A stretch of DNA of 64,000 bases, taken from Hymenobacter yonginensis (GTDB lineage: Bacteria > Bacteroidota > Bacteroidia > Cytophagales > Hymenobacteraceae). Positions 43,455 to 51,874 of the stretch are shown here, piece by piece; position 1 is the first letter of the stretch, and every line of letters begins with the position of its first letter. Where the stretch lies: positions 248,001 through 312,000 of the forward strand of contig NZ_CP115396.1 of assembly GCF_027625995.1 (NCBI RefSeq), given 5' to 3'. Both the position numbers and the translations under genes were made by a program. The notes under the pieces were generated by a model, which saw only the letters and a list, made by a program, of their open reading frames with translations, searched no databases and was not told the DNA's origin.

Positions 43455-44441
43455 CTATGCCGGCACTTCAGCCGTGAGAAACTCCACGGCGCGGCGCTCG
43501 GAGTAGTACTCGCCATCGGGCGTGCCTTCGCCGAAGCCCACGTGGCCGCCGTCGGAGGGTGTTTCCAGGAATACGAACTCGCTGCGGGCGGCCACGTCGC
43601 GCGGGAAGCAGCTGGCGGGCAGAAACGGGTCGTTTTCGGCATTCACGAGCAGCGTGGGGATGCGGATGCCGCTCAGGTAGCGGCCGGAGCTGGCGTGCTC
43701 GTAGTAGTCCTCCGCCGACTTGAAGCCGTGCATTGGGGCCGTGAACCGGTCGTCGAACTGCGGGAAATCCTGGAGCTGGTCGAGGTCGGTGAGGTCGATC
43801 TGGTCGGGTAGCAGAGCCGCTTTTTGGCGCATCTTCTCACGCAGCGTCTTCAGAAAGCGGTTGAGGTACACGCGGTTTTCGAGGCGGGCAATGTGGTAGG
43901 AGCTGGCCTTGAGGTCGGTGGGCACCGAAAACACGGCGGCGCGCTCCACCTCGGCCGGCACCCGCGCCGGGTTTTCGCCCAGGTACTTGAGCGTGACGTT
44001 GCCACCGGCCGAAAAGCCGGTCAGGAAGATGCGCTGGTAGCGGCCAGTGGCCAGGGCGTGGCGCACCACAAAGTCGAGGTCGTCGGTGTCGCCGAGGTGG
44101 TAGGAGCGAAGCAGGCGGTTCATTTCGCCGCTGCAGCTGCGGTAGTTCCAGGCCAGCGCGTCGAAACCCGCCTGGTTGAGGGCGCGCACCATGCCGCGCA
44201 CGTAGGGCCGGGAGGCGTCGCCCTCCAGCCCGTGCGACACGATGCAGAGCGTATCGGCCGGAGCCTGCGGCTGCCGCCACGACCAGTCGAGGTCTAGGAA
44301 GTCGCCATCGGGCGTTTCCACCCGCTCACGCTGGTAGTGCACTTCCGGTACTTCGCGCCACAGGCTGGGCACAATGGTTTGCAGGTGGCCGTTGAACATG
44401 TAGAACGGCGGCTGATAGCGGGAGTCGGCAATGAGTGGCAT
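43455..44441 (-). CDS. YheT-family alpha/beta hydrolase
   Basis: A 328-residue hydrolase. The family-typical N-terminus is FYMFNGHLQTIVPSLWREVP, followed by ETPDGDFLDLDW, the oxyanion region IVSHGLEGDASRPYVRGM, the nucleophile elbow FLTGFSAGGNVTLKYLGE (Ser), the acid in LLVNAENDPFLPASCFP and the His in PSDGGHVGF. It may be an esterase; the natural substrate is unknown. A single gene, convergent with rsmG. Confidence 0.92.
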   Translation of the reverse strand: MPLIADSRYQPPFYMFNGHLQTIVPSLWREVPEVHYQRERVETPDGDFLDLDWSWRQPQAPADTLCIVSHGLEGDASRPYVRGMVRALNQAGFDALAWNYRSCSGEMNRLLRSYHLGDTDDLDFVVRHALATGRYQRIFLTGFSAGGNVTLKYLGENPARVPAEVERAAVFSVPTDLKASSYHIARLENRVYLNRFLKTLREKMRQKAALLPDQIDLTDLDQLQDFPQFDDRFTAPMHGFKSAEDYYEHASSGRYLSGIRIPTLLVNAENDPFLPASCFPRDVAARSEFVFLETPSDGGHVGFGEGTPDGEYYSERRAVEFLTAEVPA

Positions 44442-44626
44442 GGGCGAGGGCGGCTAACTAAGGTGCGGTGTGGTTGGTAGGATGCCCGGCAGATCTGTAC
44501 AGAATTTAGTGCTTCTGGCGCGATTGTCAACCCCATTCCGGAAATAAAGTTCGGTAAACGGGATGCCCCACGCAGCTCCGCCGGCAAGATTAATCGGCGG
44601 CGACGCGGCAAATTCCTGGCTGACGG

Positions 44627-44657
44627 TTTGGACTTTCCATCCAAACCCTTACCTTTG
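44627..44657 (+). promoter_or_regulatory. Promoter of rpsT
   Basis: TTTG at 44627-44630, 19 bases, then TACCTTTG at 44650-44657. This is the best full match to the Bacteroidota -33/-7 promoter in the window, 49 bases before the rpsT ATG. Confidence 0.75.
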
Positions 44658-44706
44658 CCCACCCAATCCGAATTGAAACCGAGCAGAACGTTCATTTCTC
44701 CTACTC

Positions 44707-44964
44707 ATGGCAAATCACAAGTCAGCCCTCAAGCGCATCCGTTCCAACGAAGCTAAGCGCGTGCTGAACCGTTACCAGGCAAAATCTACCCGCACAGCTG
44801 TTAAGAAGCTGCGCGCCACCACCGATGCTTCGGCCGCTCAGGAGCTGCTGAAGAAAGTATCGTCGATGCTGGACCGCCTGGCCAAAAAGAACATCATCCA
44901 CAAGAACAAAGCCGCCAACAACAAGTCGAAGCTGGCTAAGTTCGTGAAGTCGCTGGCCGCCTAA
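44707..44964 (+). CDS. rpsT: 30S ribosomal protein S20
   Basis: An 85-residue basic helical protein of the small subunit. NHKSALKRIRSNEAKRVLNRY at the start and NIIHKNKAANNKSKLAKFV near the end are the family signature. It is monocistronic, with a strong promoter and a terminator. Confidence 0.97.
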   Translation: MANHKSALKRIRSNEAKRVLNRYQAKSTRTAVKKLRATTDASAAQELLKKVSSMLDRLAKKNIIHKNKAANNKSKLAKFVKSLAA

Positions 44965-44996
44965 GCAGCACCAGTAACTTTCTGCTCTTTTGATAG

Positions 44997-45028
44997 AGAA
45001 GGCCCCGTGCGCAAGCGCGGGGCCTTCT
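44997..45028 (+). terminator. Terminator of rpsT
   Basis: AGAAGGCCCCG / CGGGGCCTTCT around GCGCAAGC, 33 bases past the stop. Confidence 0.8.
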
Positions 45029-45090
45029 CGTGTTTCGGGCGTATGGTTTATTTCCTATCTTTTGGCAGTCATATCCTTTTCTACGCCTAT

Positions 45091-46587
45091 ATGAAACAAC
45101 TGTACTGTTTATTGCTGCTCCTGAGCAGCCTCACGGCCTTGCCCGCCGCCGCCCAGAACTGGCGGCCCTTCCGGCCCAACGGCGACGTGCACGCCTTCCG
45201 CAACGCCGCCGCCGACACCGTCCTGACGTTGCGCCTCGACTCGGCCGGCGTGCGCGACTCTGACTCGGTGTACTACTTCAACCGCATCATGCGGCGTGCG
45301 GGCAGCTTTGCCTGGCAGAAGGCCCGCAACAACCAGTTCGGGCAGCAGCTGCGCTACACGCCTGCCACGCGCACCTACGTGCTGTTCTGGGACGGCGGCC
45401 CCGATACCGGCTTTATTCTCAGCTGTGCTTTGGTGTTGAAGCCGTTTGCCCGCGTGGGCGATACGTGGAGTAGCTTTTTCACTGATTATGGCCTGACCAC
45501 CACGCTGGTGTCGCGCGGTACGATGCTGCTGGATGGCGTGCAGGATTCCGTGGCTACATTCCGGGCCGGCAATAATCCCGGCGTACTGATCGTGCTGAGC
45601 AAAAACAACGGCTTGGTGTCGGGACCGGTGAATTTGCGGTTTGGGGTGCCCGGTGCCCGGCAACTCACGCTGGCCCGCCGTCCCGCACCCGCGGGCCTCA
45701 GCTACTACAACCCGCTCACGCTGCTGGATCTGCAGCCAGGGGATGAATTGGGGTACCAATACACGCAGTTCACCAGCAACCCAATCGGGTGCGGCAGCGG
45801 CACTGTGCTGCGCCGCGTGCTTACGCGCCAGCTCACGGCCGACAGCCTGACGTACATCTGCCAGGAGCAAAGCCGAACGGTGTACAATGGCGCGCCGGGC
45901 TGCTCACGGAGCGGTACTGTTGTTTCGCCGGTATCGAGGGTGCGCCTGTCGGCCTCGCTGCGCACCGGGCAGTGGCGCGGCAGCAGCCTCGACCGGCTGA
46001 GCCCGTTGCGCGCCCCATTACTGTCCTACGCTTACCAGCAGCTGCCCTTTAACACGGTACTCATGGGCTACCCGGTCGTAAGCAACCGGCTAGGCAGCGC
46101 CTGTGGTGGGCCCGCGGTGCTGCAGATGGAGGTGCTGTACAACCGTAGCGGTATTGGCTATACGCCGGGGCTGGATGCCCTGAATCAGCAAACTCTGAGC
46201 GCACCGGGCGTGGGCTTCGTGAGTGAGCTGGAATACCGGCTCATCTACACCCGCCGCACCAGCAGCGGCACCGTGCAAACCTGCGGCTCCCGCACCGATT
46301 TCGCCACGCTGCTGCCCACCACGGCGGCGCGGCCGGCGGCCACGTTCCAGCTCTACCCGAACCCCGCGGGCAGCAGCGCCACGCTCACGCTGGCCGGTCC
46401 GGCCCGCACCACTACCACCGTGCGCCTTCTCGACGCGCTGGGGCGCACGGCTGGCTGCTGGCCGTTGGCCGCCGGCCAGACCACTACGGTGCTGCCCCTG
46501 CAGGCCCTGGTGGCCGGCATGTACGTAGTGGAGGTGCAGGCTGCCGGCGAGCTGCCGCAGCACCTGCGCCTGCAGCTGGAACAGTAG
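45091..46587 (+). CDS. T9SS-secreted protein with type A sorting domain
   Basis: A 498-residue protein with an N-terminal signal (LLLLLSSLTALPAAAQ). The long body of about 400 residues is unrecognised. The C-terminal type A sorting domain (FQLYPNPAGSSATLTL, VRLLDALGRTAG, LVAGMYVVEVQ) directs type IX secretion. No enzyme motif was seen. It is probably a cell-surface or released protein. ATG 45091 opens the signal peptide. Confidence 0.85.
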   Translation: MKQLYCLLLLLSSLTALPAAAQNWRPFRPNGDVHAFRNAAADTVLTLRLDSAGVRDSDSVYYFNRIMRRAGSFAWQKARNNQFGQQLRYTPATRTYVLFWDGGPDTGFILSCALVLKPFARVGDTWSSFFTDYGLTTTLVSRGTMLLDGVQDSVATFRAGNNPGVLIVLSKNNGLVSGPVNLRFGVPGARQLTLARRPAPAGLSYYNPLTLLDLQPGDELGYQYTQFTSNPIGCGSGTVLRRVLTRQLTADSLTYICQEQSRTVYNGAPGCSRSGTVVSPVSRVRLSASLRTGQWRGSSLDRLSPLRAPLLSYAYQQLPFNTVLMGYPVVSNRLGSACGGPAVLQMEVLYNRSGIGYTPGLDALNQQTLSAPGVGFVSELEYRLIYTRRTSSGTVQTCGSRTDFATLLPTTAARPAATFQLYPNPAGSSATLTLAGPARTTTTVRLLDALGRTAGCWPLAAGQTTTVLPLQALVAGMYVVEVQAAGELPQHLRLQLEQ

Positions 46588-46609
46588 CCTAGGCTTCAGT
46601 CTGTGCCGT

Positions 46610-46668
46610 GCGTGAGTAGTGAGTACCGAGGTGCTTGATGCTTGCTTCAATACTCTATACTGAGTGCT
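46610..46668. repeat. Weak GTGAGTAGTGAGTA / ATACTCTATACTGAG hairpin
   Basis: Words related to the GAGTATTG family flank a short spacer just after the T9SS gene. Complementarity is poor. Confidence 0.4.
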
Positions 46669-46674
46669 AAAACC

Positions 46675-46710
46675 AAAAGCCCGCTGGAATTGCTTCCAGC
46701 GGGCTTTTTC
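46675..46710 (+). terminator. Terminator after the T9SS gene
   Basis: AAAAGCCCGCTGGAA / TTCCAGCGGGCTTTTT with a short loop; it can act in both directions. Confidence 0.85.
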
Positions 46711-46752
46711 GTGTGTTGTGCGGCACAGGCTGAAGCCTGTGCTACATCAGCG

Positions 46753-48192
46753 TTAGGCTACGCTTACTTTCACCATGTTGGTCTTGCCCTTCTCGTTGAT
46801 GGGCATGGAGGCGGTGTTAATGAATACGTCGCCTTTGTTGAGGTTGCCGGTGGCGGTCAGGGCATACTTGATGTCCGAAACCGAGCTGTCGGTGCTCACC
46901 ATCCGGTCGTAGTAGAAGCCGCGCACGCCCCAGATCAGGCTCAGGGTCGTGAGTAGGGAGCGGTTGTCGGTGAAGATGAAGATGTTGGCTTTGGGGCGGT
47001 ATTTGGCAATCTGGAAGGCCGTGTAGCCGCGGTGCGTCATGCCAGTAATGGCTTTGGCGCCCGTGTTTTTGGCCAGGTGGCAGGCCGCCGACAGCACGCT
47101 GTCGACCATGAACGTCGGCGACTCGGGCGAGATAGGGTGCCAGCGGTGGTAGAGCGACTCGCGGCGGGTTTCCACGCTCATAATCGTGCCCACCATCGAG
47201 CGGATTACCTCGGCCGGATACGCACCCACGGCCGTTTCGGCGGAGAGCATCACGGCATCGGCGCCGTCGAGCACGGCGTTAGCCACGTCGCTGGTTTCAG
47301 CGCGGGTGGGGCGGGGGGCCGTAATCATGCTTTCCATCATCTGGGTGGCCACGATGACGGGCTTGCCGGCCTTGTTGCACTTCTCCACAATCAGCTTCTG
47401 GGCCATCGGCACCTCTTCCATCTTCACTTCCACGCCCAGGTCGCCGCGGGCTACCATCACGGCGTCGGTAATGGCAATGATTTCGTCGAGGTTTTTGAGG
47501 CCTTCCGGCGTCTCAATCTTGGCAATTACGCGGGCCGATTTGCCGCTCTCGGCAATCAGGCCCTTGATGAAGCGGATGTCTTCGGCGCGGCGCGCAAACG
47601 ACAGCGCCACCCAGTCCACGTCGTTTTCCAGGCCGAATTTCAGGTCCTCGATGTCCTTCTCGGTCATGCTCGGGGCCGATACTTCGGAGTCGGGCAGGTT
47701 GATGCCTTTGCGGGGCTTCACGAGGCCGCCGTAAATCACTTCCACGTCCACTTCCTTGTCGCGGTCGGTGGCCAGCACGCGCAGTTCAATCTTGCCGTCG
47801 TCGATGAGGATCATGTCGCCGGGCTTCACGTCGCGGGCTAGGCCCAGGTAGATGGTGCTCAGGCGGGTAGCGGTGGTGATTTCCTTTTCACCGCACACCA
47901 GCTTGATCTTGTCGCCGGCCTTGATTTCCACGCCGCCGCCTTCCACTTCGCCGAGGCGAATTTTGGGGCCCTGCAAATCCTGAAGCAAGCCCACGTTGGT
48001 GCGCATATCCTTGTTGAGGCGGCGCACCGTGTTGATAACCGACAGGTGGTCTTCGTAGCTGCCGTGCGAGAAGTTGAGGCGGAATACGTCCACGCCTTCG
48101 CGCATGAGCATGCCGAGCTTCTCGTAGGTGTTGGAGGCCGGGCCAACCGTGGCTACGATTTTAGTTTTATTGAAATGGGGCAGAGGTTCCAT
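46753..48192 (-). CDS. pyk: Pyruvate kinase
   Basis: A 479-residue glycolytic enzyme making pyruvate and ATP from phosphoenolpyruvate. NKTKIVATVGPASNTYEKLGML, FRLNFSHGSYEDH, the active-site IAKIETPEGLKNLDEI, MVARGDLGVEVKMEEVP and VATQMMESMITAPRPTRAE are all present. The C-terminal allosteric domain completes it. It is downstream of the IPExxxVDY gene on the same strand, separated by a long palindrome. Confidence 0.97.
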   Translation of the reverse strand: MEPLPHFNKTKIVATVGPASNTYEKLGMLMREGVDVFRLNFSHGSYEDHLSVINTVRRLNKDMRTNVGLLQDLQGPKIRLGEVEGGGVEIKAGDKIKLVCGEKEITTATRLSTIYLGLARDVKPGDMILIDDGKIELRVLATDRDKEVDVEVIYGGLVKPRKGINLPDSEVSAPSMTEKDIEDLKFGLENDVDWVALSFARRAEDIRFIKGLIAESGKSARVIAKIETPEGLKNLDEIIAITDAVMVARGDLGVEVKMEEVPMAQKLIVEKCNKAGKPVIVATQMMESMITAPRPTRAETSDVANAVLDGADAVMLSAETAVGAYPAEVIRSMVGTIMSVETRRESLYHRWHPISPESPTFMVDSVLSAACHLAKNTGAKAITGMTHRGYTAFQIAKYRPKANIFIFTDNRSLLTTLSLIWGVRGFYYDRMVSTDSSVSDIKYALTATGNLNKGDVFINTASMPINEKGKTNMVKVSVA

Positions 48193-48227
48193 AGGAGGAG
48201 TGTTGGTTAAAGCTGGTCAATCAAACT

Positions 48228-48312
48228 GTCATGCAGAGCGGAGCGAAGCATCCCGCAAGTATGGTAAATGGCTTACTACACTGGCGAGATGCTTCGCTCC
48301 GCTCTGCATGAC
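48228..48312. repeat. Long palindrome, GTCATGCAGAGCGGAGCGAAGC family
   Basis: The left arm starts GTCATGCAGAGCGGAGCGAA. The right arm is GCGAGATGCTTCGCTCCGCT followed by CTGCATGAC. It lies in the gap between pyk and the IPExxxVDY gene; since both are on the minus strand it could be intercistronic. Confidence 0.88.
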
Positions 48313-48329
48313 GGGCGAAAAATTAAAAC

Positions 48330-48758
48330 TCAAAAGAGCAGATTTTCTTTAAACTTCAAGGTATTCGGGTCGAATTGGCAGGCGTACTGCACCACGGGCA
48401 GGGTCGTCAGTTCGGCCAGCAGAGCCTCGGCTGCCAGCTGGCCGCTGCCGTTGTTCACCTGAATCAGGTAGTCGTACTCCTTAACATCGGGGGCCAGAAA
48501 CGGCTTTTTCAGCACCGAGGGGTCGATGGAGCGGTTGCGCAGCAGGCGCAGCGTGAGGTGCTCGGTGGCGTGCAGGTAGTTGCTGATGACCAGCCGGCCC
48601 TGGTGGAGCAGGTCGTAGATCAGGTCCTGCTGCTTCACCAGGCGCAGGCGCAGCGCCTGGTTGAGCTGCCAGGCCAGCGTGTGCTCCCGGCTCGACGAGA
48701 CTACCCCGAACAAGTCGAAGTCACACTCATATTCTACGTCCAGCGTGAGGGTTTTCAT
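48330..48758 (-). CDS. IPExxxVDY family protein with degenerate name motif
   Basis: A 142-residue protein. The N-terminus (LDVEYECDFDLFGVVSSSREHTLAWQLNQAL) and position next to acpP-fabF-rnc and pyk identify it as the Bacteroidota IPExxxVDY protein. The motif itself is changed to FLAPDVKEYDYLIQV, so only the acidic/aromatic end is kept. Function is unknown. ATG 48758 is chosen; a TAnnTTTG-like box lies 26 bases upstream. It is divergent from acpP. Confidence 0.82.
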   Translation of the reverse strand: MKTLTLDVEYECDFDLFGVVSSSREHTLAWQLNQALRLRLVKQQDLIYDLLHQGRLVISNYLHATEHLTLRLLRNRSIDPSVLKKPFLAPDVKEYDYLIQVNNGSGQLAAEALLAELTTLPVVQYACQFDPNTLKFKENLLF

Positions 48759-48783
48759 AGACAGGTGCCGAAGCGGTGATGCG

Positions 48784-48791
48784 CAAAAGTA
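48784..48791 (-). promoter_or_regulatory. Candidate -7 box for the IPExxxVDY-pyk unit
   Basis: TACTTTTG on the minus strand, 26 bases before the ATG at 48758. Confidence 0.4.
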
Positions 48792-48919
48792 CACATCCCC
48801 TTATCCGAAACGAACCACCCTGGCCAGAATCTTGTGCCGGGAAGAATCGGGGGGCAGGTTTGAAAATGTTAGGGAAGATGATGTTATTTGTGGCGAGTTT
48901 TCTCTAAACCCCCACGGAA

Positions 48920-49156
48920 ATGTCTGAAATTGCAGAAAAAGTAAAAGCCATCATCATCGACAAACTGGGCGTAGAAGCGTCGGAAGTAACCCCCGAGGCC
49001 TCTTTCACCAACGACCTGGGTGCCGACTCGCTCGACACGGTGGAGCTGATCATGGAGTTTGAAAAAGAATTCAACGTGTCTATCCCAGACGACCAGGCCG
49101 AAAACATCGGCACCGTGGGCCAGGCTATCAGCTACCTCGAAGAGCACGCTAAGTAA
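48920..49156 (+). CDS. acpP: Acyl carrier protein
   Basis: A 78-residue acidic carrier for fatty-acid synthesis. The phosphopantetheine Ser is in [18 protein letters not shown]. Length and helices are typical. It is first in the acpP-fabF-rnc block. Confidence 0.98.
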   Translation: MSEIAEKVKAIIIDKLGVEASEVTPEASFTNDLGADSLDTVELIMEFEKEFNVSIPDDQAENIGTVGQAISYLEEHAK

Positions 49157-49162
49157 TTAAGC

Positions 49163-49264
49163 AGTAGTGAGTATATAGTATGGCGTATTTAGTTGGTGAT
49201 GCCTGCCTTTGGGGCAGCCCGGCACGCCGGATAACTACATACTAACTGCTCGATACTCACTACT
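49163..49264. repeat. AGTAGTGAGTAT / ATACTCACTACT hairpin between acpP and fabF
   Basis: The terminal 12 bases are perfectly complementary, with further imperfect pairing inside (TATAGTATGG, ACATACTAAC). An inner GGGGCAGCCCGG / GCCTGCC region could also fold. It occupies most of the acpP-fabF gap. Confidence 0.65.
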
Positions 49265-49345
49265 TCTTTCGGTTTTTTGTGCATTCCGGCCGGCCTGCCG
49301 CCGGCCGTTTTGCTTTCCCCCTTTTTCGTAATCTCTGCCCCGCCT

Positions 49346-50596
49346 ATGGCTTTTCGGAGAGTTGTCGTTACTGGCCTGGGCGCCATCACGCCGCTGGGTA
49401 GCACCGTTCCTGCTTACTGGGAAGGGCTGCGCCAAGGCATCAGCGGTGCCGCGCCCATCACCCGCTTCGACGCCAGCAAGTTCAAGACCCGCTTCGCCTG
49501 CGAAGTGAAGAACTACAGTCCGGATGACTACTTCCCCACCAAGGAAGGTCGGAAAATGGACCTGTTCACGCAATTTGCCGTCATCGCCAGCGACGAAGCC
49601 ATTAAAGATGCCGGCTTGCTCGAAGGAGTAAACAAGGATCGGGTAGGCGTAATCTGGGGCTCGGGCATTGGGGGGCTGAAAACCTTCCAGGACGAGTGTT
49701 TCAACTTCGCCAAAGGCGACGGAACGCCGCGCTACAACCCCTTCTTCATCCCTAAAATGATTGCCGACAGCTCGTCGGGCAACATTTCCATCAAAAACGG
49801 CTTCCGCGGCCCCAACTTCGTAACGACGTCGGCCTGCGCCTCGTCGTCGGATGCTATTGTGGCGGCCTACAACTACATCCGCCTCGGCATGGCCGACGTG
49901 GTGGTGACGGGCGGCTCGGAAGCAGCCATTACGGAGGCGGGCGTAGGGGGCTTCAATGCCCTCAAGGCCATGAGCGAGCGGAACGACGATGCCGCTACCG
50001 GCTCGCGCCCTTATGACAAGGACCGGGACGGTTTCGTGCTGGGTGAAGGCGCCGGCGCCCTGATTCTGGAAGCGTACGAGCACGCCCAGGCCCGCGGCGC
50101 CAAGATCTACGCCGAAATCATCGGTGGCGGTCTGTCGTCGGATGCCTACCACATCACGGCCCCCGACCCTACGGGCGAAGGCGTGGTGCTGGTGATGCAG
50201 AACGCCCTGCGCGACGCTGGCATTCAGCCCGAAGAGGTGGATTACATCAACACCCACGGCACCAGCACGCCCCTCGGCGACGGTGCCGAGGTGAAGGCCA
50301 TTCAGAAGGTCTTTGGCGAGCACGCCTACAAGCTCAACATCAGCTCCACCAAGAGCATGACCGGCCACCTGCTGGGCGGCGCGGGCGGTATTGAGGCCGT
50401 GGCCAGCATTCTGGCCATTCAGCACGGCATCGTGCCCCCCACCATCAACCACTTCACCGACGACCCCGAACTGGACCCCAAGCTGAACTTCACGTTCAAT
50501 GAGGCCCAGCCGCGCGAGGTGAAGGTGGCCATGAGCAACACCTTCGGCTTTGGCGGGCACAACACGTCGGTGGTGTTCCGTAAGTTCGAAGAGTAG
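49346..50596 (+). CDS. fabF: 3-oxoacyl-ACP synthase II
   Basis: A 416-residue condensing enzyme. The catalytic Cys is in TSACASSSDAIVAAYNYI, and the two His residues are in NTHGTSTPLGDGAE and STKSMTGHLLGGAGG. The C-terminal loop NTFGFGGHNTSVVF is present. ATG 49346 fits the family start (MAFRRVVVTGLGAITPLG). Five bases before rnc. Confidence 0.97.
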   Translation: MAFRRVVVTGLGAITPLGSTVPAYWEGLRQGISGAAPITRFDASKFKTRFACEVKNYSPDDYFPTKEGRKMDLFTQFAVIASDEAIKDAGLLEGVNKDRVGVIWGSGIGGLKTFQDECFNFAKGDGTPRYNPFFIPKMIADSSSGNISIKNGFRGPNFVTTSACASSSDAIVAAYNYIRLGMADVVVTGGSEAAITEAGVGGFNALKAMSERNDDAATGSRPYDKDRDGFVLGEGAGALILEAYEHAQARGAKIYAEIIGGGLSSDAYHITAPDPTGEGVVLVMQNALRDAGIQPEEVDYINTHGTSTPLGDGAEVKAIQKVFGEHAYKLNISSTKSMTGHLLGGAGGIEAVASILAIQHGIVPPTINHFTDDPELDPKLNFTFNEAQPREVKVAMSNTFGFGGHNTSVVFRKFEE

Positions 50597-50601
50597 CAGC
50601 C

Positions 50602-51339
50602 ATGAGTGGCTTACCCTTGTTCGGGTTTTTTCGGCGGATGCTGGGCCACGATAAGGCCTTCCGCCAGGCCATTGCCACGGTAACCGGCCGCACGCCTCAA
50701 AACGTGCGGCTTTACCATTTGGCCTTTACCCATTCGTCGGTGGTGAAGCAGCAGCCTACCACCGGGCGCCACCAAAGCAACGAGCGGCTGGAGTTTCTCG
50801 GCGACGCCGTGCTGGGCACAGTGGTGGCCGAGTACCTGTTTCGCAAGTTTCCGTACGAGCAGGAAGGCTTCCTGACCGAGATGCGCAGCCGCATCGTGAA
50901 CCGGGAAAGCCTCAACGGCCTGGCCCTCAAGCTGGGCCTCGACAAGCTGGTACAGTTGGACCCCGGCCAGGGCCGCGCCGCCCGTTCGCGCTCCGTGAAC
51001 GGCAACGCCCTAGAGGCGCTGGTGGGCGCCGTGTACCTCGACCAGGGCTATAAGGCGGCCCGCAAATTCGTGCTCAGCCGCCTCGTAAAACCCTACGTGG
51101 ACGTGAAATCTCTCACCGAAACAACGGCCAACTTCAAGAGCAAGCTCATTGAGTGGGCCCAGCGCAACGGCAAAGCCATCCGCTACGACCTCAACGGCGA
51201 GGCCCGCCCCGGCGGCGTCATGGAATTCACGGCCTCCGTGGTGCTTGACGACGAAGTGGTGGCTACCGGCATGGGGCTTTCCAAAAAGCAGGCCGAGCAG
51301 CTGGCTGCCGAACGGGCGCTGGCAGCGCTGGGCGTATAG
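50602..51339 (+). CDS. rnc: Ribonuclease III
   Basis: A 245-residue double-strand-specific nuclease that processes rRNA precursors. The signature NERLEFLGDAVLGTVVAEYLF carries the acidic residues, and the second acidic set is in NALEALVGAVYLDQG. The C-terminal dsRNA-binding domain (NFKSKLIEWAQRNGK through SKKQAEQLAAERALAAL) is complete. Start ATG 50602, five bases after fabF. Confidence 0.97.
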   Translation: MSGLPLFGFFRRMLGHDKAFRQAIATVTGRTPQNVRLYHLAFTHSSVVKQQPTTGRHQSNERLEFLGDAVLGTVVAEYLFRKFPYEQEGFLTEMRSRIVNRESLNGLALKLGLDKLVQLDPGQGRAARSRSVNGNALEALVGAVYLDQGYKAARKFVLSRLVKPYVDVKSLTETTANFKSKLIEWAQRNGKAIRYDLNGEARPGGVMEFTASVVLDDEVVATGMGLSKKQAEQLAAERALAALGV

Positions 51340-51350
51340 GAAAGGCCGTC

Positions 51351-51722
51351 ATGCAACGATGGCTGCGCCTGCTTGCCTTATGCCTGTTGGGTGTTCTTGG
51401 CTGCGTTGCTCTGTTTTACCTGTACAAAGAATGGCGCCGGGTGGAGAAGCCGGTAGTGGTGGTTCTGCGTTCCAGCAATGAGGACTGCGACGAGTTTCGC
51501 TGTATCTGGAAAGTCGAACGAGTGCTGAAAGGGCAATTGACTGCTGCGGAGGCTGCCGCGTCATGCTACTTGATAAACAGCAAACGCGAATACGGCCACC
51601 GTGACAGCGTGGAGCTGATTGAGGTGGAAGGGCTGTTTACCAACGAAAACGGACAGGCTTTCTACGCCGATTGCATAGGAACTCTGGTCTTTCAGGATAA
51701 GGCAGTCAAAAGCATTCCTTAG
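51351..51722 (+). CDS. Small membrane-anchored hypothetical protein
   Basis: A 123-residue protein with an N-terminal hydrophobic anchor or signal (RLLALCLLGVLGCVALFYLY) and a soluble domain with three cysteines (SNEDCDEFRCIWKVERVLKGQ, ASCYLIN, YADCIGTLVF). The pairs of cysteines and the acidic core suggest an exported, disulfide-containing domain. It begins 12 bases after rnc and may be cotranscribed. No family is recognised. Confidence 0.6.
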   Translation: MQRWLRLLALCLLGVLGCVALFYLYKEWRRVEKPVVVVLRSSNEDCDEFRCIWKVERVLKGQLTAAEAAASCYLINSKREYGHRDSVELIEVEGLFTNENGQAFYADCIGTLVFQDKAVKSIP

Positions 51723-51742
51723 ACGCATTTTGGGTGAAATTT

Positions 51743-51797
51743 CTGCGGCCTCTGCGGGCTACCATCGTACCAACGACGGAGCCCGCAGAGGCCGCAG
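51743..51797. repeat. CTGCGGCCTCTGCGGGCT hairpin upstream of nadE
   Basis: The perfect 18-base arms 51743-51760 and 51780-51797 with a 19-base loop. The arms are built on the word TCTGCGG. Confidence 0.85.
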
Positions 51798-51874
51798 TGT
51801 TTGCGCAGAGGATGCAGTGGACAACCCAATCCGGGGAAATAGAGTTGTTTTGCAGAAACCTACCGACCCCTCCC

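Noticed and set aside
51734-51874. Longer N-terminus for NadE starting at 51734
   Set aside because: The extra 47 codons cover a palindromic repeat and the family begins at the Met at 51875.
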